Positions 28,284 to 38,144 of a stretch of DNA of 64,000 nt are shown here, in pieces (within the stretch, counting starts at the first letter, position 1; the number at the start of each line of letters is the position of its first letter). A program made the position numbers and the translations under genes. Under the pieces are notes generated by a model. That model was not told the origin of the DNA, ran no database searches, and saw only the letters and a program-made list of their open reading frames with translations. This DNA is from Prochlorococcus marinus str. MIT 9201 (GTDB lineage Bacteria > Cyanobacteriota > Cyanobacteriia > PCC-6307 > Cyanobiaceae): positions 31,287 through 95,286 of the forward strand of contig NZ_JNAL01000014.1 of assembly GCF_000759955.1 (NCBI RefSeq). Direction: 5' to 3'.

Positions 28284-28868
28284 TTAAGTAAATTTTTTGT
28301 CAGATCTTTTTAATACTAAATAAAAGGTAAGAACGCTTATTGTTCCAGATGGACCTATTAAAATATGCCAAAATTGATTGCCACTAATTGAGAGATTTGT
28401 TCCAAAGAAAGTTGTAAAAAAAATACCAAATATTGGATAAAGGATAAAGAGCCAATCTTTAAAAACTCTTTGCCAATTTATTATTAGAAAAATACTTATG
28501 ATTATTTGAAAAAGAAGAGCAATTGTTTTATTAAATAAAATATATGAGATTATTGAACATAAAGAAATGCAAAAGTTAGTTGTTTGAATAAATTTATTTT
28601 TTATGACTGAAATGGATAAACATGTTAGGCCTAAAGATAAGAAAGAATAAAATAACCAATTAAACAAAGAGGAATGATCTACATAAATCCAGGATGTTTG
28701 TGTATGATCAATCATTTCAGCAATCGAAGCTAATCCTAAAAAAATAAAACCGAAAGGTATCAATTTGTGCTTACTTATATGTTTAAATTTAGTGAACGAT
28801 CTAATTCCCAATAATATTGGGATAATTGCCGCTTGCAAATGGGCCAATAGTAAAATAAAAAAAAACAA
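28284..28868 (-). CDS. Multi-pass membrane hypothetical protein
   Basis: A 194-residue protein with about seven hydrophobic helices and few charges, containing GFIFLGLASIAEMIDHTQTSW and WHILIGPSGTISVLTFYLVLKRS. The start is TTG at 28868, with no in-frame ATG near. The pattern is that of small heptahelical membrane proteins, but I assign no function. It is followed by a small exported protein gene in the same operon. Confidence 0.6.
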   Translation of the reverse strand: MFFFILLLAHLQAAIIPILLGIRSFTKFKHISKHKLIPFGFIFLGLASIAEMIDHTQTSWIYVDHSSLFNWLFYSFLSLGLTCLSISVIKNKFIQTTNFCISLCSIISYILFNKTIALLFQIIISIFLIINWQRVFKDWLFILYPIFGIFFTTFFGTNLSISGNQFWHILIGPSGTISVLTFYLVLKRSDKKFT

Positions 28869-28922
28869 AATAAATTCTCAAACTTAATTCATCTAAAATT
28901 CAAATAAAAAATAACTTTCAAG

Positions 28923-29123
28923 TTATCTTAGTAGAGAAAGATACCATTGCCCGATCACTACAATTAATATTGTAAGAACAAAAGGGAAAGCAGGATATCT
29001 TGTTTGGAAATTAGCTGGTGGCCAAGGCGACCAAGATATTAATCTTCCTTCAGGTTCCTTTGGAATAAACTTCTTTTTCGATTTTTTTGATTTTAAATTA
29101 TCTGTGGCGAATCCTTTACTCAT
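28923..29123 (-). CDS. One-helix hypothetical protein (66 aa)
   Basis: A Lys-rich N-terminus, then RLISWSPWPPANFQTRYPAFPF and a single C-terminal helix (VLTILIVVIGQWYLSLL). It is probably a thylakoid or plasma-membrane small subunit conserved in picocyanobacteria. It is the last backbone gene before the mobile island. Confidence 0.65.
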   Translation of the reverse strand: MSKGFATDNLKSKKSKKKFIPKEPEGRLISWSPWPPANFQTRYPAFPFVLTILIVVIGQWYLSLLR

Positions 29124-29206
29124 TACTAAATAAAATCTATTTTAACAAGATCCCAATAAAAGGGCGTTTATATAATCCGTATGACTTTAAATTACTTTTT
29201 AATAGA

Positions 29207-29218
29207 ACGGAGGGGGTG
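29207..29218 (+). repeat. Distal attachment-site copy
   Basis: ACGGAGGGGGTG, identical to 38057-38068, the 3' acceptor end of tRNA-Ser read on the opposite strand. It lies between the last backbone gene (ending its 5' side at 29123) and the first island gene. Confidence 0.65.
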
Positions 29219-29288
29219 TTATTAAATTTTTGTCCATAAGGGACAACATAGTACTGATAGCAACAACTTTCTCAAGAAAAGATAAATC

Positions 29289-29313
29289 TTCACCCAACAT
29301 TTCACCCAACACT
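29289..29313 (+). repeat. Left arm-type repeat (two TTCACCCAACA(T/C)T units)
   Basis: Two 12-13-bp units in tandem. The whole 25-bp block recurs identically at 37933-37957 at the other end of the island. The placement inside the att core fits recombinase or excisionase arm sites. Confidence 0.6.
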
Positions 29314-29338
29314 TTTTTAAGCAAAAATTTGTTGTTTT

Positions 29339-30049
29339 TTATCTAATTAAGAGGGTGCCATTTTCTTTTAACCATTTCTTATGCTCTTTATAAGAAGGAT
29401 CAAACTTTTCAACTTCATGCCAAAACTTCGGTGAATGATTCGATTGGACCATATGACAAAGTTCATGAATAACGACATAGTCAACAATTGAATGTGGTGC
29501 TTTTATAAGGTGCCAATTAAAGGTTAATCTTCCTTTTTTATCGCAAGAACCCCATCTTGATTTATAGTTTTTGACTTTTATTTCTCTAGGAGAGACCCTA
29601 ATAATTTCTGAATACTTAATGACTTTATCTTCCAATCTTTTGTATGCCTCTTGGATATACCATTTTTCGATATAAGTTTTAATTCTAAATTTTCTTACAT
29701 CACCTTTTTCCGACGCTCGTACATTTGTAGAAAGATAATCACCATCTAATTTAGTTCCAACTCTTCCTCCTTCTACAACTTTTAACTTTAAATTCTTACC
29801 AAAAAGAGAAAAAGATTCGCCACTAACAAATTCTCTTTCTTTACTTTTTGGTCTGCTTTGTAATTGAACTACTTTATTTCTGATCCATCTTTTTTTGGTT
29901 TCTAAAATTTCTGCAATTTTTCCATCTCTTACTCTATTTGGGACTCTTATTTGAAGTTCATCTCCAATAATATGGAGTGCTGAGGTTTTTCTTTTGGATC
30001 GAAGAACTTCTACTTTTAATCCAAATAACTCCTTTGGAATTGCACTCAT
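29339..30049 (-). CDS. YgjP-like (DUF45) zinc metallopeptidase
   Basis: A 236-residue protein. The zinc site is HELCHMVQSNHSPKFWHEVE (HExxH with a third His) near residue 190, in the WLRENL-type C-terminal half; the N-terminal half is beta-rich (RVPNRVRDGKIAEILETKKRWI). YgjP/SprT-like peptidases often travel with type I restriction genes. Its ATG overlaps the hsdR stop as ATGA, so it is translated from the hsd transcript. Its role in the system is unknown. Confidence 0.85.
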   Translation of the reverse strand: MSAIPKELFGLKVEVLRSKRKTSALHIIGDELQIRVPNRVRDGKIAEILETKKRWIRNKVVQLQSRPKSKEREFVSGESFSLFGKNLKLKVVEGGRVGTKLDGDYLSTNVRASEKGDVRKFRIKTYIEKWYIQEAYKRLEDKVIKYSEIIRVSPREIKVKNYKSRWGSCDKKGRLTFNWHLIKAPHSIVDYVVIHELCHMVQSNHSPKFWHEVEKFDPSYKEHKKWLKENGTLLIR

Positions 30050-33015
30050 TTGAATTTCACCCTTGCAAGTTCCATAAATCTCTCAATAACTATTTTCCTA
30101 AGATCAGGATCATCAAATTCATCTTCAATCATTGCTCTTCTTATATTTCTCTGCATTGTTTTTATCTCATCTTGCTTTAAGAAGAAACCCACAATCTTTG
30201 ATGATTCTTCAAATTGATTTACCAGTTTTTTAACTAGAGATAATATTCTTTCGTGAACTTCATCAGAGAAAGTTTCTTCTCCAAAAGATTTAACTACTTC
30301 GGCATTCAAAATATTGTAAAAAGCAAATTCAGTTTCATTTAATCCAAGATCTTTTGCTTTCTCACCTTTTTCTTTTTCTAAACCATCTCTAAAAAGTAAA
30401 AGTTGACGAACAAGTTCATCCCACTTCTCCTCATAATTTCCAATTATTTCGTTTAATCGTAAAGATAAAGATTGATAGTATTCTGGGTCATCATCAATTT
30501 TGAGTTTTATATGTGCCTTAATTGCATGTTCAATTTCTGATGCTTTAACTTCATCACCTTTTATCTCATCAATAGTATTAATAAACGATTCATCAAATAA
30601 TTTCGTTGGAGGAACACGAGGATCAATTCCTGATGCAAAAACATGATCTTCGATTAATTTCTTAACTTTCTCACCAGAACCAAGAATATTTAATTGCTCA
30701 TCTCGATATCTATTTCTTGCGCCAATTGCAATTTTCCCAAGCGATTTTAAATCTTTAATAAAAGGAGATGCTGCTTTATCGGGAAGAACAATTTCCATTT
30801 GTTTTGAGAAACTTCTAAAGTCAATTTCAAACTGCTGACGTTTTAAATCATCTTTCAAAAGTGAGATGCATTTTTCTAAATCTGAAATTTCAACATCTTT
30901 AAAATGATTTATCACTCTTGTATGTGTTGCCTCTAGTTTCGGAATCTCATCAGTTAAATTTCTCAGTGCACCTTTAACATCAGTTGCAGAGAAAACTTCC
31001 AATGCTTCTTTTAGATAATCCGTTAATCCATAGTAATCAACTATATAACCGATAAATTTCTTTGCCTTTGTTCGATTAACTCTTGCAATTGCCTGTAATA
31101 GAGAATGATCAGTTAATTTTCGATCTAGGTACATTACCTGACAAATAGGAGCATCAAATCCTGTAAGTAACATATCTTTTACGATCAAGATTGATAAAGA
31201 ACTTTCAATTAATGGTTTCTTGAAATTCTCAATTGCTTTTTGATGCTCAGTTTTATTTGTCCATTGCATCATCTCAGGCGGATCATTATGATCTCCAGAA
31301 ATAATTACAGCAGAATCAGGTGCATCAGGTATTTCATCTAATTTCTTTTTATAAGTAACTGCTGCTTCTCTACTAGAAGTCACAATCATAACTTTGAATC
31401 CGTTTGGCATTATCTTTTCTCGATAGTGTTCAACAAGATCAAGAGCAACCCATTCGATTCTTTTAGGTGCCTCTAAAACTGCACGTTCAGTTCCATACTT
31501 CTTCTTTATTGCATTCTTTTCTTCAGGAGTTTTATCTTTAAAATATCTTTCAAATAATGCATCTAAAGAATCACCAGTAACTTTGGTGATTGCTTCTCTT
31601 CCTTCATAAAGTATTTGTAAAGTTGCCCCATCTGCAACTGCTTGTTCAATAGTGTATTGATCAATATATGCTCCAAATTCATTAACTGTTTTTTGTGATG
31701 AAATTAAGGGTGTTCCTGTAAATGCAATCTTTGGTGCATTAGGCAATGCAGTATTAATAGCAGCACCTAAAGTTCCATATTGAGTCCTATGTGCCTCATC
31801 AGTTAAAACTATTATGCGATCTGAATCATTTAAACAAGAGAAATCCAAATCATCCTCTTCAAGTTTCTGAATAGTTGAAGTAACTAAATCTGATGAATCT
31901 TTGCGAAGTAATTCTTTTAATTCAGAAACAGATTTTGCATTTAAAACAGTTTCTCCTTGCGCTCCTCTAAATGTATTTGTGAGTTGCTTATCAAGTTGTG
32001 TTCTATCGGTAAGGAAAACTAATTTGTAATCACTTAATAAAGGATCTCGTCTTATTTTTTGGGTAAGAAAAACCATAGTTAATGACTTACCTGATCCTTG
32101 CGTATGCCAAATAACTCCTCCTTTTTGTTTTCGATCTCCTGCGGTTTTCAATCTTGAAATTGTCTTTTGAACTGCTCTAAATTGTTGATATCGTGAAATC
32201 TTTTTAATTTTTCTACCATCTTCTACTTCAAAGATCGTGAAGTTCTGAATAATATCTAAAAACTGTTGAGGTTTTAGTAAACCTTCAATAAGAATTTGTT
32301 GTGAATTTGGATTTTCTCCTATTGTAATTTTTTCTGTAGGGAAAGGATCTTTCCATTCCAAATAATATTCATAGGATGATGAAATTGTTCCAACTCTTGC
32401 GCCATCTCTGTGAGTTGAAATCATTACTTGGTTGTAATGAAATAGTTTCTGACATCCTTCATTATTTTCTGGATTTCTTAAATTTGCATAACGCAATAAT
32501 TGATTAATTCCTGCCTCCATTGGATCAGTTATATATGGAGATTTACATTCGATAACTCCTAGAGGTAACCCATTAACAAAAAGAATAATATCAGGAATTA
32601 TATTTTGTATTGGACCTTTAATCTTAAATTGATTAACGCAAAGGAATTCATTTTTTTGAATATTTTCAAAGTCGATTAATTTAACGGTTTGTCCTCTACG
32701 ACCTTTACCAAGATCTTGTTCAACAGAAAAATATTGAGTTAATCGTTCCCATAACCATTGATTTGCCTCCATCAATGTAGAGGTTTGAATCACTGTGATA
32801 TCACGAACAATCTTTCGCAGATTTTCTTCACTAATCCAAGGATTAATTCGTTTTATTGATTGCTCAAGATTTGGAGTAAGAACTACTTCTTTAAGAGATG
32901 AACGAATATCTGAAGTATCAGAAGCAAGATCTTTCCCATCTTTATAAAACCATCCAATTTTTTGGAGTTGATCCAGCGCTGGTTTTTCAACGTAAACGAA
33001 TTCAGGTTGAGGCAT
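30046..33015 (-). CDS. hsdR: Type I restriction enzyme, R (motor/nuclease) subunit
   Basis: A 989-residue subunit. The N-terminal PD-(D/E)xK nuclease has PDIILFVNGLPLGVIECKSP. SF2 helicase motifs follow: Walker A in WHTQGSGKSLTM, DEAH in VLTDEAHRTQYG, motif III FTGTP, and motif VI QAIARVNRTK. A C-terminal helical domain binds the methylase core. It translocates unmodified DNA and cuts at a distance. It starts two bases after the second hsdS. The length is normal and no frame damage is seen. Confidence 0.95.
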   Translation of the reverse strand: MPQPEFVYVEKPALDQLQKIGWFYKDGKDLASDTSDIRSSLKEVVLTPNLEQSIKRINPWISEENLRKIVRDITVIQTSTLMEANQWLWERLTQYFSVEQDLGKGRRGQTVKLIDFENIQKNEFLCVNQFKIKGPIQNIIPDIILFVNGLPLGVIECKSPYITDPMEAGINQLLRYANLRNPENNEGCQKLFHYNQVMISTHRDGARVGTISSSYEYYLEWKDPFPTEKITIGENPNSQQILIEGLLKPQQFLDIIQNFTIFEVEDGRKIKKISRYQQFRAVQKTISRLKTAGDRKQKGGVIWHTQGSGKSLTMVFLTQKIRRDPLLSDYKLVFLTDRTQLDKQLTNTFRGAQGETVLNAKSVSELKELLRKDSSDLVTSTIQKLEEDDLDFSCLNDSDRIIVLTDEAHRTQYGTLGAAINTALPNAPKIAFTGTPLISSQKTVNEFGAYIDQYTIEQAVADGATLQILYEGREAITKVTGDSLDALFERYFKDKTPEEKNAIKKKYGTERAVLEAPKRIEWVALDLVEHYREKIMPNGFKVMIVTSSREAAVTYKKKLDEIPDAPDSAVIISGDHNDPPEMMQWTNKTEHQKAIENFKKPLIESSLSILIVKDMLLTGFDAPICQVMYLDRKLTDHSLLQAIARVNRTKAKKFIGYIVDYYGLTDYLKEALEVFSATDVKGALRNLTDEIPKLEATHTRVINHFKDVEISDLEKCISLLKDDLKRQQFEIDFRSFSKQMEIVLPDKAASPFIKDLKSLGKIAIGARNRYRDEQLNILGSGEKVKKLIEDHVFASGIDPRVPPTKLFDESFINTIDEIKGDEVKASEIEHAIKAHIKLKIDDDPEYYQSLSLRLNEIIGNYEEKWDELVRQLLLFRDGLEKEKGEKAKDLGLNETEFAFYNILNAEVVKSFGEETFSDEVHERILSLVKKLVNQFEESSKIVGFFLKQDEIKTMQRNIRRAMIEDEFDDPDLRKIVIERFMELARVKFK

Positions 33016-33017
33016 GA

Positions 33018-34316
33018 TTAGATATTGACTCTTTTGAGACCCGATATTAGATCTTCAGTAAGAGATCTTTTAAGCGATTTATAATGAGATAATCTTTGAT
33101 AATTAGCAGAAATATTACGCTCGATAGTTTCTATAAACTCACCTATTTTAACTTGCTCATCTATTGGAGGAAGAGGAACTACTATACCTAATATTTGTTT
33201 TGCAGATAAATTTGCTTGTTTTGTTCCTGATCCAAATGCAAATAACTTTTCAAGATAAAAATCTGATCTCATAAGTTCACAAATAAATTTACTTGAATTC
33301 AAATTCTTTGGAACGATTTTTGCTACTCGTTGATTTAAAAGACCTTTCTGAAATGAATCTGGGACTTCAACAATATAACCATAATCTCTTTTACCTGCTG
33401 TTCCTGTCATTGACATTAATAAATCGCCAGAATTAACAACAAATTTTGGATACTGCTTAATAAAAGTTTTTGGCAGATAAACAGAGGAACGAGAGAAATG
33501 AAATTGATTGTTATATAGATTACCCATTCGCACACACAGAGAACCATTTTTCACAAAATTAGAACTTGAAAAAGCAAAACCTGTAATCATTTCAGCAATT
33601 TCCGAAAGAGGTCCAATCTTCCATCTATCAGGGATTATTCCAAAACTTTTATATTTACTGCTTAAAGTACTAATATCTTTTGCAAATAAATCATTAATAA
33701 ACCCTTTTTTAAGATTTTGGAGTTTAGATAGTTGTTTTTGTATATTTTCTATTAGTTGCTCAACACAATATATTATATCTACAATCTTCTTCTGCTCAGG
33801 GAGTGAAGGGATAAGTATCCTCATTCTCTTCAATTGAGACATCGAAACTGCTGGTTGTGCAGTTGTATTAATAATATTTTTTAATGCACCAGATTGATAG
33901 AAATTTTCCATCAAATAGGCAAGATATTTTGGACAAATTAATGCTTTATTAGGTGTTATTTTTATACAGTTACCAGCAATGATACCTGTTGGATGATTTT
34001 CTGGAAGTAATGCAGAGGTGCCTGCTTTTGCTCCAATCTTTGCAATGACCAAATCACCTGCTGATACTGAACTTCTAATCTCCTTTTCATATTTAGTAAT
34101 ATCCACATATTTATATTCCTCTGCAAAGAACTTTCCTGTAGTGACAAATCCACTTTGTATAATTGGTATCCCTCTATCTCTATAATGGATTGATTTAAGA
34201 TTGCTACCAAAAGGTCCATCAACTATTCCATATTTTCCGAATGCTATTTGACTAATTGAAAAAGAATCAAAACCTTTTTGATCATTATAGAAATCCATCT
34301 TATTAATTTTTTTCAT
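33018..34316 (-). CDS. hsdS: Type I restriction enzyme specificity subunit (second)
   Basis: A 432-residue HsdS with two target-recognition domains. The first (residues ~15-170) ends at LIPSLPEQKKIVDIIYCVEQLIENI; the second (~230-395) ends at VPLPPIDEQVKIGEFIETIERNI. The two conserved helices (PxxEQxKI) separate and follow the recognition domains. It is intact and differs from the neighbouring HsdS, so it should recognise another bipartite target. It lies between hsdS-1 and hsdR. Confidence 0.9.
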   Translation of the reverse strand: MKKINKMDFYNDQKGFDSFSISQIAFGKYGIVDGPFGSNLKSIHYRDRGIPIIQSGFVTTGKFFAEEYKYVDITKYEKEIRSSVSAGDLVIAKIGAKAGTSALLPENHPTGIIAGNCIKITPNKALICPKYLAYLMENFYQSGALKNIINTTAQPAVSMSQLKRMRILIPSLPEQKKIVDIIYCVEQLIENIQKQLSKLQNLKKGFINDLFAKDISTLSSKYKSFGIIPDRWKIGPLSEIAEMITGFAFSSSNFVKNGSLCVRMGNLYNNQFHFSRSSVYLPKTFIKQYPKFVVNSGDLLMSMTGTAGKRDYGYIVEVPDSFQKGLLNQRVAKIVPKNLNSSKFICELMRSDFYLEKLFAFGSGTKQANLSAKQILGIVVPLPPIDEQVKIGEFIETIERNISANYQRLSHYKSLKRSLTEDLISGLKRVNI

Positions 34317-34341
34317 AAAACACTATCCAATAAGATCATAT

Positions 34342-35517
34342 TTAAACTGTCACCCTTCTAGTTCCTGATAGCAAATCTTGAGAAATTGATTGCTTAAGAT
34401 GTTGGAGAGAATGAATAGATTTATCAACTGATTTGATTAATTTTTTTATTGAAGAAAGTGAATTAGCAATCTTTTTTTGAACATTAATTGGTGGAATCAT
34501 AATTTGTACTTTGCCCAATGATTCTGCACTTATTCCCGCTCTAGTTGTGTACTTACTAAGAGATCTCATTTGGGAAAGTACTGCATTACTTCTAAAATAA
34601 AATGAAGAGAATTCTGGAACTAATAATGAATCATTTAATGGTCTACCTCTGATACAAAAACCATTAAATACCGCTGGAACAGATGTATTGTAAACAGCAT
34701 TAAACCCTATTTCATCAGGCGTTTCAGAAGTTCTTGTAAAAAGAATATCTCCTCTTTTTAAACAAAACCTATCTTCCTCTGACGGTGTTAAAGAAACACA
34801 TTCAGTTAAATCTTCTTCCTTAATAAGTCCGCCTGCATAAACATTTTTATATGAAACGAATGGTGTACCTACACCAAAATTTTCTTTACTCGTGTTTAAA
34901 CCATTTTTAAATAACAATATTTTAGAGAGAAATACTCTTTCCCAATTTTCATCACCTTCCATTAACTCATCAATAAATGCTTTAAGTAAAAGATTATTCT
35001 TTTTATTAAGATCTCGCTTTTTAGAAATTAAATTATCAATCCCCGAAAGTATCTCGGCAATCTTCTTCTGCTCAAAAAGGGGGGGTAGGGAGCAAGGGAT
35101 TTGAGAAAACTTTTCATATTTAAGGTTCCAGGTATCACTAACAAGTCCTTGTGACCTTTGCTTAAATAATAAAATCATTGCAGGATCTTTTAAAAGATAA
35201 CTCGCAAATTTTGAATCTATCTTTTCTGTCGTAGAACAAACAGTATAAGCGGGACTAACTATACCTCTGTAAGACGATACTCCAGAAACTCCTTGCCACA
35301 TTCTCATTGTGTTGTAAGCAATATCACCTTTATCGACTAGAAGATATTTTCCTTTATCTTTATTTGAGGTGTCTCTCCTTTCTAATGAATCACGCCTTAT
35401 AATTCCATTCTCTCTTGTAACAGAGAGAAGTTCTTCTTCATGATGACCTTTCTGTTTTTTGTTTTTTAAAAGAGACCCAAGATTAGTATTATTCCAATTT
35501 TCTATATGTCTATTCAT
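34342..35517 (-). CDS. hsdS: Type I restriction enzyme specificity subunit (first)
   Basis: A 391-residue HsdS, also with two target-recognition domains. The conserved segments are [21 protein letters not shown] (about residue 150) and [21 protein letters not shown] (about residue 345). The C-terminal [18 protein letters not shown] parallels LKRSLTEDLISGLKRVNI of the second HsdS. The start overlaps the hsdM end by eight bases. Both HsdS appear functional, which is not the usual one-S layout. Confidence 0.9.
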   Translation of the reverse strand: MNRHIENWNNTNLGSLLKNKKQKGHHEEELLSVTRENGIIRRDSLERRDTSNKDKGKYLLVDKGDIAYNTMRMWQGVSGVSSYRGIVSPAYTVCSTTEKIDSKFASYLLKDPAMILLFKQRSQGLVSDTWNLKYEKFSQIPCSLPPLFEQKKIAEILSGIDNLISKKRDLNKKNNLLLKAFIDELMEGDENWERVFLSKILLFKNGLNTSKENFGVGTPFVSYKNVYAGGLIKEEDLTECVSLTPSEEDRFCLKRGDILFTRTSETPDEIGFNAVYNTSVPAVFNGFCIRGRPLNDSLLVPEFSSFYFRSNAVLSQMRSLSKYTTRAGISAESLGKVQIMIPPINVQKKIANSLSSIKKLIKSVDKSIHSLQHLKQSISQDLLSGTRRVTV

Positions 35518-37252
35518 ATTCCAATTCCTTAAGAAATCGATGCATCACTTTTTCAGATTCTTTAACTTCAAAATCAATTTGAGCAAGCGAAATACCATAC
35601 TTATCCCACCATCTTTCAAACTGATCAATAATCGAATCAGAGGCATCCCCAAGAAATTGCCGAATTTGTGATTTATCTTTTACCTCGTCTTTGAACATCA
35701 TGTATTTATCATCTTTATTAACTAAAACTGAACTAACATCAAATCCATCTAGTATTTCTTGTATATAATCATCCTGAATTTCTTTAATAGGAATCCCACC
35801 ATTTAATATGCCCTTTACATCAAAATTTTCAGGGGGAGGTGATGTATCGGCATATCTCCTGATATTAAGATTATGATCGTTTTCTCTAATCTCATCTAGG
35901 GAAACAACTTTTGAGAACCTTTTGATTTCTTCGAAAGAATCAAAACAATTTATAATTCTTTCTATATCACGATCTCTTAAAATATTCTGATTTTTGTCTT
36001 CCTTATAATCAAGTTCAGCATTAATAAATAAAACCTTGCCTTTCTTTTTAGCATCTTTTTGCTTATTAATAATCAAAAGTGCTGCTGGAATTCCAGTTCC
36101 ATAAAAAAGTGAAGAAGGAAGACCAACAACTGCTTCTAAAAGATCACTCTCCAGAATTCCTTTTCTAATTTCACCCTCTGATGAACCTCTAAAAAGAACA
36201 CCATGAGGAACAACGACCCCCATAATTCCTTCATTATTTAATGAAGCAAGCATATGTTGAACAAATGCCAAGTCACCAGCATCCTTTGGAGGTAGTCCAA
36301 AGCGATATCTTCCATACCTATCATCTTCAGCGAGATCTCGACCCCACTTCTTTAATGAAAATGGAGGATTTGCAATTACGCGATCAAACCTCATTAACTC
36401 ACCATTCTCAATATGTTGAGGATCACCAAGTGTGTCTCCTTTTCTAATATCTGCTCCTCGAACACCATGTAAAAACATATTCAATTTGCATATTGCCCAA
36501 GTACTTAAGTTCATCTCTTGACCGGACAACATAAGATTAGATGAATTCTCTCCATTTCTTGTTAGATAATTTCTTGTCTGGATTAACATTCCTCCTGATC
36601 CACAAGTGGGGTCATAAACTTTCATACCCGCCTTTGGTTTTATAAGTTCGACCAATAATCTCACAACCTCACTGGGTGTATAAAACTCTCCACCTTTTTT
36701 GCCTGCAGAATCCGCAAACATCTTGATGAGATATTCATATGCAGCACCAAGCAAATCAGGTCTATCAAAATCAGATTTTCTCAATCTATATTTTGAATAA
36801 TGAGATAAAAGATCACTTAATTTTTGATCAGTAAGTTTATCTTTGATATTGAAATCAATGGAAACTAAAACCCCCTCAAGTGTTGGATTTTGCTCTTCAA
36901 TTGCTTCAGTTGCTTTATTAAGTTCTGAACCAACATCATGTTTTATATTTTTAAGTTTTTTCCATCTTGCAACTTCAGGAATAAAGAATGTCTTGTCATA
37001 TTCTTCTTGTTCTGAGGCGTATTGTTCTGCCTGCTGTTGAGTTTTACCTATACCTAAGTAATATTGAATAACATTTTCTCTCTCCTCATCAAAAGCATCA
37101 GACAAATGCTTCAGAAATAACATTCCAAATATATAATCTTTAAATTCAGAAGCATCTAAACTACCTCTCAAAATATCAGCACTTTCCCAAAGAAATGACT
37201 CAAGTTGGGAAAGAGTTAGTTTTTCATTTGTTTGAGGGGAAGAAACGCTCAC
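35510..37252 (-). CDS. hsdM: Type I restriction enzyme, methyltransferase subunit
   Basis: A 580-residue N6-adenine methylase. The N-terminal HsdM helical domain ([36 protein letters not shown]) precedes SAM motif I ([13 protein letters not shown]) and catalytic motif IV NPPF ([14 protein letters not shown]). It methylates the host target with HsdS and forms the restriction complex with HsdR. The start is GTG. It is the first gene of the leftward operon; its promoter is in the 108-bp gap to the divergent small gene. Confidence 0.95.
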   Translation of the reverse strand: MSVSSPQTNEKLTLSQLESFLWESADILRGSLDASEFKDYIFGMLFLKHLSDAFDEERENVIQYYLGIGKTQQQAEQYASEQEEYDKTFFIPEVARWKKLKNIKHDVGSELNKATEAIEEQNPTLEGVLVSIDFNIKDKLTDQKLSDLLSHYSKYRLRKSDFDRPDLLGAAYEYLIKMFADSAGKKGGEFYTPSEVVRLLVELIKPKAGMKVYDPTCGSGGMLIQTRNYLTRNGENSSNLMLSGQEMNLSTWAICKLNMFLHGVRGADIRKGDTLGDPQHIENGELMRFDRVIANPPFSLKKWGRDLAEDDRYGRYRFGLPPKDAGDLAFVQHMLASLNNEGIMGVVVPHGVLFRGSSEGEIRKGILESDLLEAVVGLPSSLFYGTGIPAALLIINKQKDAKKKGKVLFINAELDYKEDKNQNILRDRDIERIINCFDSFEEIKRFSKVVSLDEIRENDHNLNIRRYADTSPPPENFDVKGILNGGIPIKEIQDDYIQEILDGFDVSSVLVNKDDKYMMFKDEVKDKSQIRQFLGDASDSIIDQFERWWDKYGISLAQIDFEVKESEKVMHRFLKELEYE

Positions 37253-37360
37253 TTAAAACCTATTTTTTAGTATTTTATCCTTCTTTTATTAGATGTCTTT
37301 TTTAATGCTTACAATTCAAGTTAATTTTGTTAGTTTTCAAGTTAAAGAGGAAATTAGATC

Positions 37361-37555
37361 ATGATTACTAATAAGAGATACCAAAAGTTATTAATGCTTG
37401 CGACTACAGGTAAACCTTTAAATAAAGACGCTACTGAAGAAGAAAAGAAATTCTATGAAGAATGCAAACATGACTATAAAGTAATGCTTGAAACCGCTAA
37501 AAAACATGGAATAAAGAATCCCATAATGGAAATTCCCATTGAAGAAGATTTCTAA
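37361..37555 (+). CDS. Small acidic hypothetical protein in restriction island
   Basis: A 64-residue helical protein (MITNKRYQKLLMLATTGKPLN... EEEKKFYEECKHDYKVMLETAKKHG). It is divergent from hsdM and overlaps the next ORF by one base (TAATG), so the two are co-translated. The composition is like small regulators or anti-restriction proteins, but nothing specific is recognised. Confidence 0.55.
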   Translation: MITNKRYQKLLMLATTGKPLNKDATEEEKKFYEECKHDYKVMLETAKKHGIKNPIMEIPIEEDF

Positions 37556-37857
37556 TGAAAAGAGAACCTCCAATGATTGACGATACTTGGTACTTTCGAG
37601 GAAAGTTAATGGAGAATTGCTATCCCTTATTTGATGGAGAATATAGGTGGCATAAAATTCAAAACTGTCCAAGATGCAAAGCAAAGAAATCAATTAAACC
37701 TTGTATTTGGGGTATGCCAAGTGCAGAAGATGGCACCTCTGGTAAATATGCAATTATGGGATGCTCTTTAGAAATACCTTCAGCAAAATGGGCATGTCTG
37801 AAATGTGACTATAGAATTTATTACCCACCTGATTGTTTAGAAAGAGAACCAGATTGA
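37555..37857 (+). CDS. Zinc-ribbon-like hypothetical protein in restriction island
   Basis: A 100-residue protein with two CxxC pairs: NCPRCKAKKS and ACLKCDYRIYYPP, about 45 residues apart, consistent with one zinc ribbon. Further Cys and Trp occur between. The partner gene is directly upstream. The function is unknown; it may bind nucleic acid. Confidence 0.6.
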   Translation: MKREPPMIDDTWYFRGKLMENCYPLFDGEYRWHKIQNCPRCKAKKSIKPCIWGMPSAEDGTSGKYAIMGCSLEIPSAKWACLKCDYRIYYPPDCLEREPD

Positions 37858-37912
37858 CTTGTGCAATAGAGATTATTTAAGGTTTATCCTTATATTTCTC
37901 TAATCAATCTCA

Positions 37913-37957
37913 TTCACCCAACACTTTAGTTATTCACCCAACATTTCACCCAACACT
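37913..37957 (+). repeat. Right arm-type repeats (three units)
   Basis: TTCACCCAACACT at 37913, then TTCACCCAACATT at 37933 and TTCACCCAACACT at 37945. The last two form a 25-bp block identical to 29289-29313. They lie about 100-145 bp inside the right att core. Confidence 0.65.
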
Positions 37958-38056
37958 AATTTGAAGATTGAATACATTCGTATATTCAATAAAATATAGA
38001 TATCCCTTGAAAAGGACTTTATGGGTATATATGGGACTCTCTGGGACCAATTTCTG

Positions 38057-38068
38057 ACGGAGGGGGTG
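38057..38068 (+). repeat. Proximal attachment-site copy in the tRNA-Ser 3' end
   Basis: ACGGAGGGGGTG; covers the discriminator base, the 3' acceptor strand and the first T-stem bases of tRNA-Ser (minus strand). It is identical to 29207-29218. Confidence 0.7.
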
Positions 38069-38144
38069 GGATTCGAACCCACGGTGCCCTTGCAGACACG
38101 CTAGTTTTCAAGACTAGAGCCTTAAACCACTCGACCACCCCTCC
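38058..38144 (-). tRNA. trnS: tRNA-Ser (UGA anticodon)
   Basis: An 87-nt class II tRNA with a long variable arm. The acceptor stem GGAGGGG pairs with CCCCTCC with discriminator G; CCA is not encoded. The anticodon stem-loop is CTAGT CTTGAAA ACTAG, giving UGA. The T-arm is GTGGG TTCGAAT CCCAC. Its 3' end doubles as an integration site. Confidence 0.97.

Larger units (their letters stand above)
29207..38068. mobile_element. tRNA-Ser-associated genomic island carrying a type I restriction-modification locus
   Basis: The island is bounded by a 12-bp direct repeat, ACGGAGGGGGTG, at 29207 and 38057; the right copy is the 3' end of tRNA-Ser. Inside each end lies a TTCACCCAACA(T/C)T tandem at similar distance from the core (82 and about 100-145 bp). 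It holds a YgjP-like peptidase, hsdR, two hsdS, hsdM and two small genes, and no recombinase. The tyrosine integrase at 38355-39530 lies outside, on the far side of the tRNA. The boundaries are inferred from repeats. Confidence 0.7.

Noticed and set aside
37361..37857. Toxin-antitoxin pair
   Set aside because: The overlap is suggestive, but the second protein is a zinc ribbon and neither resembles a known toxin or antitoxin.
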